From contig NZ_QULN01000010.1 in NCBI RefSeq assembly GCF_003481705.1, forward strand, positions 26,525 to 90,524: 64,000 nucleotides of DNA, in the 5' to 3' direction. Under the pieces are notes generated by a model that ran no database searches, was not told the DNA's origin, and worked only from the letters and a program-made list of their open reading frames with translations. The stretch comes from Butyricicoccus sp. OM04-18BH (GTDB lineage: Bacteria > Bacillota > Clostridia > Oscillospirales > Butyricicoccaceae). A program made the translations under genes and the position numbers. Every line of letters begins with the position of its first letter. The stretch's first letter is position 1. Positions 7,475 through 17,650 of this stretch are shown piece by piece.

Positions 7475-8662
7475 TCACTTGATGAGGAATGCGTCCGGCA
7501 GGGTTCTGCCCTCTTCATTCTGCGAGAGTGTGGTCGGACTCGTGATCTCGCGGCCCTTGTAGACCATGACCGAGGACGAGCCGCCGTCCAGCATGGACGC
7601 CTGATACGCGCCGTACTCGCCCATGATCTCGCCGCAGCGCTCGATCGAAACGCCGAACGAGTGGAACTGACGGCCGTCGATGACGAGCATGAGCACCGTG
7701 CCGTCCTTGGCCTGACCGATGGCGGTGCGCGGCTGCTGATCGTTCAGACCCGTACCTGCCACAAGGTTCTGGCCGTTGATGATGAGCGCCGGATGGAACT
7801 CGACCGCGTCGCGCAGCCCGCTCGTGTCCGAGAACTCACCGACCTGAAGATGATTGCTCTCGTCAAAGCCGATGATCTTCCAGCCGTTGCCGACCGCGCC
7901 CTGCAGCTCGGTGCCCTCGCTCTTGAGGAAGCCGTATGGCAGACCGCCCGTGCCGTTGCCCTCGTAATCCGCAAAGCCGGAGGCGTTGATGCCGAGCGTT
8001 GCGCTGTACCGGTCCGCAATTTCGGAAACATATGAGCCGTAGTCGCCGAGACCCTCGCAGGTGCCGACATAGACGTTTTCCGGCTTTTTGCAGAGCGCGA
8101 GCTTGCCTGCATATTCCAGTCCGAGCGCGTCCTCGCCCGTCTGTTCAACGATAAGGATGCCGTGCTTCACATCGAGCGCCAACACCGGGTCGCCCTGTCT
8201 GGTCTTGAGGCCGGTGTCGTAGCCCTTCCTGGTCGCGTCACCGATGAAATCGAACTCAAAGGCCTCGTAGCCCTGTTCCTTGATGTCCGGATTTTTGTCG
8301 AGGAAGCTCTCGAACTCGGTCTCGTCCAGCTCGCTGTACAGCTTGTAGAATCTGGCCTTCGGACTGATGGCCTGCTCCTCGCCGTCCGTATCGAGCGTGA
8401 AGTCCCAGAAGCTCTCCGCGCCGGCCTGCTTCTGGTTCATCAGATAGCGCTTGGTCATGACCTTTTCGATCATGTCGTGCGGAATAAAGCTCGTGGCGAG
8501 CCACTGATGAGTCATCGTACCCATTGCCGTCTCGATGTACCATTCGCGCCACTTGGTCACGAAGGCATTGTCCGTATACAGCAGAAATGGATAGACGACG
8601 GTCAGACCCGTCAGCAGCAGACAGGTCAAAATCAGGGAAAAGCGGTGTTTTGCGCCGTTCAT
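7475..8662 (-). CDS. membrane-anchored phosphodiester glycosidase (NAGPA/DUF2233 family)
   Basis: A 395-residue protein with one N-terminal membrane helix (about 9-28) and an outward-facing domain of the phosphodiester glycosidase family. Diagnostic segments are LGINASGFADYEG, LMLVIDGRQFHSFGVSIERCGEIM and MLDGGSSSVMVYKG near the C-terminus. The family removes sugars linked through phosphodiesters, such as GlcNAc-1-phosphate diesters, and in bacteria is linked to exopolysaccharide or wall polymer processing; the substrate here is not known. The prophage endolysin at 60969-62306 carries a distant relative of this domain. Confidence 0.8.
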   Translation of the reverse strand: MNGAKHRFSLILTCLLLTGLTVVYPFLLYTDNAFVTKWREWYIETAMGTMTHQWLATSFIPHDMIEKVMTKRYLMNQKQAGAESFWDFTLDTDGEEQAISPKARFYKLYSELDETEFESFLDKNPDIKEQGYEAFEFDFIGDATRKGYDTGLKTRQGDPVLALDVKHGILIVEQTGEDALGLEYAGKLALCKKPENVYVGTCEGLGDYGSYVSEIADRYSATLGINASGFADYEGNGTGGLPYGFLKSEGTELQGAVGNGWKIIGFDESNHLQVGEFSDTSGLRDAVEFHPALIINGQNLVAGTGLNDQQPRTAIGQAKDGTVLMLVIDGRQFHSFGVSIERCGEIMGEYGAYQASMLDGGSSSVMVYKGREITSPTTLSQNEEGRTLPDAFLIK

Positions 8663-8761
8663 GGTCCCAAATCGTCCCTTTCGTATTTATCTCTACCGAT
8701 TCCGCCGGTTCTCTCCCTCCCGGCGGCCGTTCTCTCTGTTTGTCTCAGCTGCGAAGTCCCC

Positions 8762-10477
<1,716 letters not shown>

Positions 10478-10529
10478 AAAAATATATCGTTTCCTTCTTG
10501 AAAATCCGGCCGCACGCTGCAAATCCCGA

Positions 10530-10559
10530 TTGCAGAAAACGGCAGGGATGTGGTATACT
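10530..10559 (+). promoter_or_regulatory. promoter of the ArsP_2-type permease
   Basis: TTGCAG (10530-10535), 18 bp, TATACT (10554-10559) with an extended TG (TGGTATACT). Confidence 0.6.
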
Positions 10560-10609
10560 GAGTTCTGCCGCCGCAGAGACGGCAATCTGAATGAAGAGGT
10601 AAAAATGAC

Positions 10610-11452
10610 ATGACTGCTGTACTTTCGACCGCGCAGGATGCGTTTTTCGATGTTCTGAAAACCGTTCCCCTGCTGCTTCTCGTCTACGCACTGCTCTATT
10701 ATATCGAAAACCGGCTGACCGACACGCCCGCCCTGCTCTCGCGCACGGCGCAGTTCGGACCGGCGGTCGGCGCTCTGGCCGGCAGCATTCCGCAATGCGG
10801 CTTTTCCGCCGCCGCGAGCGCACTGTTTTCCGCCGGCTATCTCGCCCCGGCAACGCTCGTCGCAGTATTCCTCGCGACCTCGGACGAGGCCGTGCCCGTG
10901 ATGCTGGCAGGCGGCGCGTCCGCGAAAAACATCCTCGCGCTGCTCATCGTCAAGTTCGTTCTTGCCGCACTCGGCGGCTACCTGCTGCGCTGTACCGTGT
11001 TCCGCAGGCGCGAGGTAAAGCTCGACGAGCCGCTCGAGATCGAGCTGAACGCCTGCGGCTGCGGTGAGCCGCTGCCGAATATCCTCGGCCATACGCTCAA
11101 GACCTCGCTCTTCCTGTTCGCGGTGCTGCTCGCGCTGGATCTCGTGCTGTTCGCAGTCGGCGAGGACAGACTCGCCTCCGTCCTGCTCGGCGGCAGCATT
11201 TTTCAGCCGCTGCTGTGCGCGGTGCTCGGGCTGGTGCCGAGCTGCGCGATGAGCGTGCTTTTAAGCGAGCTTTACGTCAGCGGCACGATCAGCTTCGGCG
11301 CACTGGTCGCCGGTCTGTCGACCGGTGCAGGCTTCGGCTATATCGTGCTCCTCGGCGAAAAGCAGGGCCGCCGCAGAGCCGCGCCGGTCATTCTGGCGAC
11401 CTTCGTCCTCGCCGCCGTCGGCGGTACCGTCACACAGCTGCTCTTCGGATAA
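10610..11452 (+). CDS. putative manganese/arsenic permease, ArsP_2 (DUF2899) family
   Basis: A 280-residue membrane protein with about ten helices and a repeated organisation. Each half carries a Pro-x-Cys helix break, SIPQCGFSAAASA near residue 60 and LVPSCAMSVLLS near 210, typical of the ArsP_2/DUF2899 family of putative metal(loid) transporters. A cytoplasmic loop contains the Cys-rich stretch LNACGCGEP. The ATG at 10610 follows GAAGAGGT. Single-gene transcript, divergent from the helicase. Whether it exports Mn, arsenicals or another ion cannot be decided from sequence. Confidence 0.65.
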   Translation: MTAVLSTAQDAFFDVLKTVPLLLLVYALLYYIENRLTDTPALLSRTAQFGPAVGALAGSIPQCGFSAAASALFSAGYLAPATLVAVFLATSDEAVPVMLAGGASAKNILALLIVKFVLAALGGYLLRCTVFRRREVKLDEPLEIELNACGCGEPLPNILGHTLKTSLFLFAVLLALDLVLFAVGEDRLASVLLGGSIFQPLLCAVLGLVPSCAMSVLLSELYVSGTISFGALVAGLSTGAGFGYIVLLGEKQGRRRAAPVILATFVLAAVGGTVTQLLFG

Positions 11453-11480
11453 ACCGGCAAACGCCGGTTTATTTTTTTTG
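11451..11480 (+). terminator. terminator after the permease
   Basis: AAACCGGC-AAAC-GCCGGTTT followed by ATTTTTTTT; it also reads toward the convergent CpXC gene. Confidence 0.88.
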
Positions 11481-11510
11481 CCGATAACGCTCTATTTTCG
11501 TGCGGCAGTC

Positions 11511-12122
11511 TTACCCCAGCTCGTGCAGCAGCTCCAGCGCCTGCTGCGCCCACTGCATATCGATGCGCGCAAACTCGCCGCCGGGCGTATACAGGTATGC
11601 GTCCACATCCTCATGCAGACGCTGGTACGCCGCGCCGGGCATGGCGGCATACTGCTCCGCGCCGTCCGACAGGACCGCGACAAAGCGGAAATCGCCCGTG
11701 CGCTCGTCGTATTCGTGGAACAGCAGCTCGACCACATCCAGATCGCGGTTGAGCTGCGAGAACAGCAGCAGCTTCATGATCTCGATGGTGCGGTCGTCCA
11801 GACCGTGCTCGAGAATAGAGATCTTCTCGCGGAAGCCGTTGAGGCTGTCCACGATGCGCAGTCTGTAGCCTGCGAGCGGGTCGAACTCCGCCTTCGGCGC
11901 CTTGTCCTGCTCCGGCCACAGCCAGACCATGAACTGGTTCGACATGTCATGATACAGACAGGGATGCACCGCGAGCGCGGTCTCCCCACAGTTTGGGCAT
12001 TTGATCCGGAAGCAGGAAAGATCCTGCACCTTTGCCCGCAGCTCGGGATTTCGGTCGATATTGATATGGTCGGTGACCTTATAGTCATGCTCGGCCTGAC
12101 AATGCGGACAGGTAATTATCAT
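11511..12122 (-). CDS. CpXC domain zinc-ribbon protein
   Basis: A 203-residue protein starting MIITCPHCQAEHDYKV with a zinc-ribbon knuckle (CPHC) and a second CPNCGE knuckle near residue 45, the hallmark of the CpXC family. The remainder is an acidic alpha/beta region without recognisable catalytic motif. The ATG at 12122 has AAGGAGGAGAAG upstream. It is divergent from the zinc-uptake operon, a suggestive but unproven link for a zinc-ribbon protein. Function of the family is unknown. Confidence 0.72.
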   Translation of the reverse strand: MIITCPHCQAEHDYKVTDHINIDRNPELRAKVQDLSCFRIKCPNCGETALAVHPCLYHDMSNQFMVWLWPEQDKAPKAEFDPLAGYRLRIVDSLNGFREKISILEHGLDDRTIEIMKLLLFSQLNRDLDVVELLFHEYDERTGDFRFVAVLSDGAEQYAAMPGAAYQRLHEDVDAYLYTPGGEFARIDMQWAQQALELLHELG

Positions 12123-12280
12123 AGTGCAGCTTCTCCTCCTTGCAGCACGGCGCGTCGAACGGATGCCCGTTTCGCACCGCAAAGCCCAATTATCCTATAG
12201 TATACCACACTCTCCCCCTTGCAGGCAAGCGAATCGCAGGTATTTATACGTTTTTGACGAAAATGCTGTATTTCTCCCCC

Positions 12281-12335
12281 TTGACAAAACGCTTTGTAAA
12301 GCGTATGATATAAATCAAAATGAAAATCAGTTTCA
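12281..12335 (+). promoter_or_regulatory. promoter and two palindromes controlling zur-znuACB
   Basis: TTGACA (12281-12286), 17 bp, TATGAT (12304-12309). The spacer plus first -10 base form the perfect repeat ACGCTTT-GT-AAAGCGT (12289-12304). A 7-1-7 Fur/Zur-type box, TGAAAATCAGTTTCA (12321-12335), covers the predicted start region. Autorepression by the Fur-family gene product in zinc-replete cells is the likely meaning. Confidence 0.7.
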
Positions 12336-12363
12336 ATTTTATTCTTTTCGGAGGATACGATAT

Positions 12364-12810
12364 ATGCAGTACCATACCAGACAAAAGGACAGCATCCTCG
12401 CCCTGCTCCAGGAGCAGGAGGAGCAGTTTCTGACCGTTGATGAGATCCGCCTGCGGCTGACGCAGGACGGCATTTCGGTCGGCCAGTCCACCGTTTACCG
12501 CACCGTAGAGCGCCTCGTCGCGGACGGCGTCGTCTCCAAGGTCCCCTCCGTGGACCGCTCGAGCGCGCGCTACTGCTATGTCGGCCGCCCCGAGACCGCC
12601 GCGCACGGCAAGCTCGTCTGCCTTCAGTGCGGCGCGACCCGCCCGCTCGAATGCCATATGCTCGATGAACTGTCGCAGCACCTCGAAGGCGCGCACGGCT
12701 TCCGCATCGAGCCCTCGCGCACCGTGCTGTACGGCCTGTGCGCCAAATGCGCCGACGGCATCGAGCATAGTGAACACAGCTGCAAAGGAGGCTGCTGCCA
12801 TGAACATTAA
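12364..12810 (+). CDS. zur: Fur-family regulator, probably the zinc sensor Zur
   Basis: A 148-residue Fur-family repressor: N-terminal winged helix (VDEIRLRLTQDGISVGQSTVYRTVERL), then the dimer domain with structural zinc knuckles CLQCG near 82 and CAKC near 127. The C-terminus is Cys/His-rich (HSCKGGCCHEH). It heads the znuACB operon, overlapping znuA by 11 nt, so zinc rather than iron or peroxide is the likely signal; that is context-based, since the family fold alone does not tell Zur from Fur or PerR. ATG at 12364 with GGAGGATACGAT upstream. Confidence 0.82.
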   Translation: MQYHTRQKDSILALLQEQEEQFLTVDEIRLRLTQDGISVGQSTVYRTVERLVADGVVSKVPSVDRSSARYCYVGRPETAAHGKLVCLQCGATRPLECHMLDELSQHLEGAHGFRIEPSRTVLYGLCAKCADGIEHSEHSCKGGCCHEH

Positions 12811-13750
12811 AAGAATCCTCGCGTTCGCGTGTGCGGGCACGCTTTCACTCTCTCTGCTCACCGGCTGCGGCACTTCCGCCGAAACCGACACAAACGCGGA
12901 CGGAAAGCTGCGCGTACTGACAAGCTTCTACCCCATGTACGACTTTGCCTGCAAGATCGGCGGCGACTGCATCGACGTCACCAACATGGTCCCCTCCGGC
13001 ACCGAGCCGCACGACTGGGAGCCGTCCACCAACGACCTCAAAAACCTCGAGAAGGCCGACGTTTTCATCTATAACGGCGCGGATATGGAGCCGTGGGCGG
13101 ACGATCTGCTCGTCAGCCGCAGCGATACGCTCCGTGTGGTCGAGGCGTCCGAGAACGTTGAGCTGCGGACGACCGACGGCGAGCATGAGCACGCCCACGA
13201 GCACGAGGGCGCCGACCATCATCACGGTGATTTCGATCCGCACGTCTGGCTCGACCCCGAGAACGCCAAGATCGAGATGGAGGCGATCAAGGACGCGCTC
13301 TGCGCGGCAGATCCGGATAACTCCACCGTTTTTCAGTCAAATTATGAAAAATACGCCGCCGAGCTGGACGCGCTCGACAAGGAATACAGCGACACGCTCT
13401 CTCCCCTGCCGAACCGCACCATCGTCGTCGCGCACGAGGCGTTCGGCTATCTCTGCGATGCCTACGGTCTGACGCAGGTCGGCATCGAGGGCCTGTCCCC
13501 CGACTCCGAGCCGGACCCCGGCCGCATGGCGGAGGTCATCGACTTCGTCCGTGAACACAGCATCTCGACCATCTTCTTCGAGGAGCTGGTCTCGCCCAAG
13601 GTCGCCGAGGCCATCGCGTCCGAGACCGGCGCACAGGCAAAGATGCTCAGTCCGCTCGAGGGACTTTCCGATGAGCAGGCCGCTGCCGGAGCCGATTATT
13701 TTTCGGTCATGCACGACAACCTTGCCGCACTGATGGAGGCGCTGAAGTAA
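12800..13750 (+). CDS. znuA: zinc ABC transporter, substrate-binding lipoprotein
   Basis: A 316-residue lipoprotein: signal peptide with lipobox LLTGC (Cys23), then a cluster A-1 metal-binding fold. Metal ligands are visible as GTEPHDWEPS near 65, DPHVWLDPEN near 148, VAHEAFGYL near 215 and the Asp/Glu residues late in the chain. The His-rich loop (HEHAHEHEGADHHHGD, about 132-147) is characteristic of zinc rather than manganese binding proteins. AAAGGAGG lies 6 nt before the ATG at 12800; the first 11 nt overlap zur. Confidence 0.92.
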   Translation: MNIKRILAFACAGTLSLSLLTGCGTSAETDTNADGKLRVLTSFYPMYDFACKIGGDCIDVTNMVPSGTEPHDWEPSTNDLKNLEKADVFIYNGADMEPWADDLLVSRSDTLRVVEASENVELRTTDGEHEHAHEHEGADHHHGDFDPHVWLDPENAKIEMEAIKDALCAADPDNSTVFQSNYEKYAAELDALDKEYSDTLSPLPNRTIVVAHEAFGYLCDAYGLTQVGIEGLSPDSEPDPGRMAEVIDFVREHSISTIFFEELVSPKVAEAIASETGAQAKMLSPLEGLSDEQAAAGADYFSVMHDNLAALMEALK

Positions 13751-13751
13751 A

Positions 13752-14495
13752 ATGGAAACCAGAACCGCAATCGAGTCGCACAATCTCTCCTTCTCCTACG
13801 GCACGCTCCCCGTGCTCGAAAACGTCAGCTTTTCCGTTCCGGAAGGCTCGTATACCGCTCTGATCGGCGCGAACGGCGCCGGTAAATCCACCCTGCTCAA
13901 GCTGCTGCTCGGCGAGCTGACGCCGACGTCCGGCTCTCTTTCCCTGCTCGGCCAGCCGATCCGCTCGTTCCGCGACTGGCCGCGCATCGGCTATGTGCCG
14001 CAGGGCACGCAGGCCGGTTACGCCGACTTCCCTGCCTCGGTCAGTGAGGTCGTGAGCGCCGGCCTGTACAAGAAGATCGGTCTGTTCCGCTTCGCGAACG
14101 CCTCCCATCGAAAGGAGATCGCCCGCGCGCTCTCGCTCGTCGGCATGGACGGCTTTGAAAAGCGCCCCATCGGCGACCTGTCGGGCGGTCAGAGACAGCG
14201 CGTGCTGCTCGCGCGCGCGCTCGCCGGACAGCCGTCGCTGCTCATTCTTGACGAGCCAATGACCGGCGTAGACGCACAGAACGCCGCCGCATTCCGCGAG
14301 CTGCTGCACCGACTCAACCGCGAGACCGGCATCACCGTTCTGCTCGTCACCCACGACATCCGCGCCGTCGCGCACGACGTGACCGGCGTGCTCCGTCTGG
14401 AGGACGGCACGGTCGACGCGCTCACGCCCGACGAGATCCTCGACGAGCTCGCGCACCATCACACCCACACAGGAGGCAGCCATGGAAATGTTTGA
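13752..14495 (+). CDS. znuC: zinc ABC transporter, ATPase
   Basis: A 247-residue ABC ATPase with Walker A (GANGAGKST), signature (LSGGQRQR), Walker B (LLILDEPMTG) and H-loop (LLVTHDIRA), all intact. The C-terminal tail is His-rich (HHHTHTGGSH), as in many ZnuC proteins. It begins 1 nt after znuA and overlaps znuB by 14 nt, so the three subunits are translated as a unit. Confidence 0.92.
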   Translation: METRTAIESHNLSFSYGTLPVLENVSFSVPEGSYTALIGANGAGKSTLLKLLLGELTPTSGSLSLLGQPIRSFRDWPRIGYVPQGTQAGYADFPASVSEVVSAGLYKKIGLFRFANASHRKEIARALSLVGMDGFEKRPIGDLSGGQRQRVLLARALAGQPSLLILDEPMTGVDAQNAAAFRELLHRLNRETGITVLLVTHDIRAVAHDVTGVLRLEDGTVDALTPDEILDELAHHHTHTGGSHGNV

Positions 14496-15300
14496 ATATG
14501 CGTTCATGCAGCGCGCGTTTATCGTCGGCGTGCTGCTCGCGCTCATTATACCGCTCATCGGCGTGACGGTCGTGCTGCGCCGCCTGTCCATGCTCGGTGA
14601 CGCGCTCAGCCACACCTCGCTCGCCGGCGTCGCGGCCGGTCTGCTGTTGAATGTCAACCCGGTGTTCGGCGCGTCGGTCTTTTGCGTCGGCGCGGCGTTC
14701 GGCATTGAGGGCATCCGCCGCAGGTTCCCCCGCTACGCCGAGCTTTCCATCTCGGTCATGCTGTCGGCGGGCGTCGGTCTCGCCGGCGTGCTGTCCGGCT
14801 TCACGAAGAACGCCGCGAACTTCAACAGCTTCCTGTTCGGCTCGATCGTCGCGATCAGCGATGCGGAGCTGTACAGCGTCGCGGCGGTCAGCCTGCTCGT
14901 GCTGCTTGCGAGCGTGCTGCTTTATAAGGAGCTGTTCTCCATTGCGCTCGACGAGCGCGCCGCACGGCTCTCAGGCGTGCCGGTTAATGTCGTCTCCACG
15001 ATTTTTACCATGCTCACCGCCGTCACGGTCGCGATCGCCGCGCGAACGGTCGGTGCGCTCATCGTATCGAGCATGATGGTCCTTCCCGTTGCGTGCGCGA
15101 TGCAGCTTGCGAGGAGCTACCGCGGCACAGTCTGGGCATCCATCGGCTTTGCCGAGCTGTTCACCATTTCCGGACTCGTCATTGCATACTATGGCGGACT
15201 GAAGCCCGGCGGAACCATTGTGCTGATGGGTGTTGTGTGTCTGATCGGCATACTGATCGTGAAATCCGCTGTGGAGCGGAGACAGGCAAAAAAGGCTTAA
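14482..15300 (+). CDS. znuB: zinc ABC transporter, permease
   Basis: A 272-residue polytopic membrane protein of the ABC-3 family with about eight helices (start MEMFEYAFMQRAFIVG; family block MLGDALSHTSLAGVAAG near residue 38). AGGAGG lies before the ATG. Last gene of the zinc operon; a large non-coding repeat starts about 40 bp downstream. Confidence 0.92.
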   Translation: MEMFEYAFMQRAFIVGVLLALIIPLIGVTVVLRRLSMLGDALSHTSLAGVAAGLLLNVNPVFGASVFCVGAAFGIEGIRRRFPRYAELSISVMLSAGVGLAGVLSGFTKNAANFNSFLFGSIVAISDAELYSVAAVSLLVLLASVLLYKELFSIALDERAARLSGVPVNVVSTIFTMLTAVTVAIAARTVGALIVSSMMVLPVACAMQLARSYRGTVWASIGFAELFTISGLVIAYYGGLKPGGTIVLMGVVCLIGILIVKSAVERRQAKKA

Positions 15301-15338
15301 TTTTCGCCGTCGGAGGCGATGAGCGTCCTTCTTTCTTT

Positions 15339-15976
15339 ACCCTCAGCAGAGGGTAAGCGGTTCCGCCGATACAGCGGTGCGCCGCTGGAGGCGACTTTAC
15401 GCTCAAGGTGAGCGTGCACAATGGCCGCCTTCGGCGGCCGGAGATGCCGGGGTCTCCCGGCAGAGACAAAAGGGGCAGGGACACCAAGGTTTCCCTGCCC
15501 CTCTTGACTCCCCAACCTTTCCTTTGGACGCGACTCCCTTCGGTCGCGCGTCTAAATGCGAGAGGCCCACAGGGACGTCTAGTGCTCCAAGAGTACACCA
15601 TTGATCGAAGCGGAGCTTTTCGCAGGACAAGGCAAACGCCCTGCACCGTCTGGCCGCGCACTGTCATGCGCGGCGGATAACGCAAAGTAAATTCAGGGCA
15701 TTACAGCCACATATAAGCTGAAAAACGCACGGAACCGAGCTCCCGTAACCCCCGTTTCGCTGCACATCTCCGATGTGTCAGCGCAAAGGAGGGTTTGGGG
15801 GAGTCAAGAGGGGGCAAGGGAACCATTTGGTGCCCTTGCCCCCTTTTGCCCCCGCCGTGGGCACGGCGTTCCCCGGCCGCCGAAGGCGGCCATTTCTCGC
15901 GCCCTGAGATAGGGCGTTTTTCGCCTCCAGCGGCGAGCCGCTGTATCGGCGGTACCGCTTACCCTCTGCTGAGGGG
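15339..15976. repeat. long interspersed repeat, copy A
   Basis: About 638 bp without a credible gene. Imperfect terminal inverted repeats of roughly 200 bp run from ACCCTCAGCAGAGGGT (15339) and ACCCTCTGCTGAGGGG (15961-15976) inward. Each arm is itself a chain of hairpins: GGCCGCCTTCGGCGGCC, then GGGGCAGGGA...TCCCTGCCCC, then CTTGACTCCCC. The core (about 15530-15700) has GCGACTCCCTTCGGTCGCG, CGAAGCGGAGCTTTTCGCAG and GCAAAGTAAATTCAGGGC. The core and arms recur at 20797, 39216 (reverse) and 42950. Confidence 0.85.
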
Positions 15977-16056
15977 AAAGAGTGAAGGGCATATGCCCTT
16001 CTTTTGCTATAATCATACTAATCCGCAAGGTTTTTGAAAAAGTTTGCGAAAAAGGA

Positions 16057-16085
16057 TTGACAGAAGCCGCACGGTCGGTTATAAT
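16057..16085 (+). promoter_or_regulatory. promoter of the leader peptide-metY transcript
   Basis: TTGACA (16057-16062), 17 bp, TATAAT (16080-16085), a perfect consensus promoter. Confidence 0.88.
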
Positions 16086-16129
16086 CATAGCATTCCCAGT
16101 GAAATAATATGATTTAAGGAGACGCGGTC

Positions 16130-16186
16130 ATGCGATACTACTTCGAAAAGCTGCTGCGTGCCAATTTCCGTTGCGGACGAATGTGA
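16130..16186 (+). CDS. 18-residue leader peptide ahead of metY
   Basis: A tiny reading frame, MRYYFEKLLRANFRCGRM, starts 45 nt after the -10 with a proper ribosome site (TAAGGAGA, 8 nt before ATG) and ends 87 nt before metY. It carries a Cys codon near its end and Met as its last codon, fitting a regulatory peptide that senses Cys or Met supply through ribosome stalling. No U-tract terminator is evident between it and metY, so control would be by initiation access or Rho rather than a classic attenuator. Too short for homology; the claim rests on position and ribosome site. Confidence 0.6.
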   Translation: MRYYFEKLLRANFRCGRM

Positions 16187-16273
16187 TCCTTTCTTGTGAG
16201 TCACGGCCCCGGGCGGCTCGTGCACAGGACAGTAAAACAAAAAGAAAACACTTACTGAAACAAAAAGGAGAAC

Positions 16274-17572
16274 ATGATCATGGCAGAGATCAAGAACACC
16301 GCAAATTGGGCATTTGAAACCAAGCAGCTTCACATCGGTCAGGAGCAGGCGGACCCGGTAACCGACTCCCGCGCAGTTCCGATTTATCAGACCACCTCTT
16401 ACGTTTTCCATAACAGCCAGCACGCGGCCGACCGTTTCGGTCTTGCCGACGCAGGCAACATCTACGGCCGTCTGACCAACTCTACGCAGGACGTTTTCGA
16501 GAAGCGCATTGCAGCTCTCGAGGGCGGCGTCGCAGCTCTGGCAACCGCCTCCGGTGCAGCAGCGATCAGCTACACCATCCAGGCGCTCGCTCAGGCAGGC
16601 GACCACATCGTAGCGCAGAAGACCATCTACGGCGGCAGCTACAACCTGCTCGCGCACACCCTGCCCCAGTTCGGCGTCGAGACCACCTTCGTCGACGCGC
16701 ACAACCTCGCAGAGCTCGAGGGCGCGATCAAGGACAACACCAAGGCTGTCTACATCGAGACCCTCGGCAACCCGAACTCCGACATTCCGGACATCGAAGC
16801 CATCGCTAAGATCGCGCACAAGCACGGCCTGCCGCTCGTCATCGACAACACCTTCGGCACCCCGTACCTCATCCGTCCGATCGAGTACGGCGCGGACATC
16901 GTTGTCCATTCCGCTACCAAGTTCATCGGCGGCCACGGCACGACCCTCGGCGGCGTTATCGTCGACTCCGGCAAGTTCGACTGGAAGGCTTCCGGCAAGT
17001 ACGCGCCGATCGCTGAGCCGAACCCGAGCTACCACGGCATCTCCTTCGCGGACGCTGTCGGCCCGGCTGCTTTCGTAACCTATATCCGCGCGATCCTTCT
17101 CCGCGACACCGGCGCTGCCATCTCTCCGTTCAACGCATTCCTGCTGCTCCAGGGCACCGAGACGCTGTCTCTGCGCATTGAGCGCCATGTCGAGAACACC
17201 AAGATGGTCGTTGAATTCCTCAAGAACCATCCGCAGGTCGAGCACGTCAACCATCCGTCTCTGCCGGAGCACCCGGATCACGCTCTGTACGAGAAGTACT
17301 TCCCGAACGGCGGCGCTTCCATCTTCACCTTCGACATCAAGGGCGGCAAGGATGCAGCGTTCAAGTTCATCGACAAGCTCCAGATCTTCTCTCTGCTCGC
17401 AAACGTTGCAGACGTCAAGAGCCTGGTCATCCACCCGGCTACCACTACGCACTCTCAGCTGACCGCTGAGGAGCTCGAGGATCAGGGTATCCATCAGGGC
17501 ACCATCCGCCTCTCCATCGGCACCGAGAATATCAACGATATTCTGGCTGACCTTGAGCAGGCATTCAACTAA
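16274..17572 (+). CDS. metY: O-acetylhomoserine sulfhydrylase (first copy)
   Basis: A 432-residue PLP enzyme of the Cys/Met metabolism family that makes homocysteine from O-acetylhomoserine and sulfide. The active-site lysine is in VVHSATKFIGGHGT (about residue 215); other marks are YQTTSYVFHNSQHAADRFGL at the start and LPEHPDH near 340. Length and the GHGTTLGGVIVDSGKFDW block match MetY rather than cystathionine enzymes. Codon use is strongly biased (AAC, ATC, CTC), suggesting high expression. A second start at 16280 is possible. A paralogue lies at 43715. Confidence 0.88.
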   Translation: MIMAEIKNTANWAFETKQLHIGQEQADPVTDSRAVPIYQTTSYVFHNSQHAADRFGLADAGNIYGRLTNSTQDVFEKRIAALEGGVAALATASGAAAISYTIQALAQAGDHIVAQKTIYGGSYNLLAHTLPQFGVETTFVDAHNLAELEGAIKDNTKAVYIETLGNPNSDIPDIEAIAKIAHKHGLPLVIDNTFGTPYLIRPIEYGADIVVHSATKFIGGHGTTLGGVIVDSGKFDWKASGKYAPIAEPNPSYHGISFADAVGPAAFVTYIRAILLRDTGAAISPFNAFLLLQGTETLSLRIERHVENTKMVVEFLKNHPQVEHVNHPSLPEHPDHALYEKYFPNGGASIFTFDIKGGKDAAFKFIDKLQIFSLLANVADVKSLVIHPATTTHSQLTAEELEDQGIHQGTIRLSIGTENINDILADLEQAFN

Positions 17573-17598
17573 AAATCAAGTCCCCTTTCACGAAAACG

Positions 17599-17641
17599 AA
17601 AAAGGAGAGCGCATCGTTCCAGACTGCGCTCTCCTTTTTGT
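17599..17641. terminator. bidirectional terminator
   Basis: AAAAAGGAGAGCGCA pairs with TGCGCTCTCCTTTTT between metY and the convergent sirtuin gene. Confidence 0.9.
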
Positions 17642-17650
17642 ACTTTGAAA

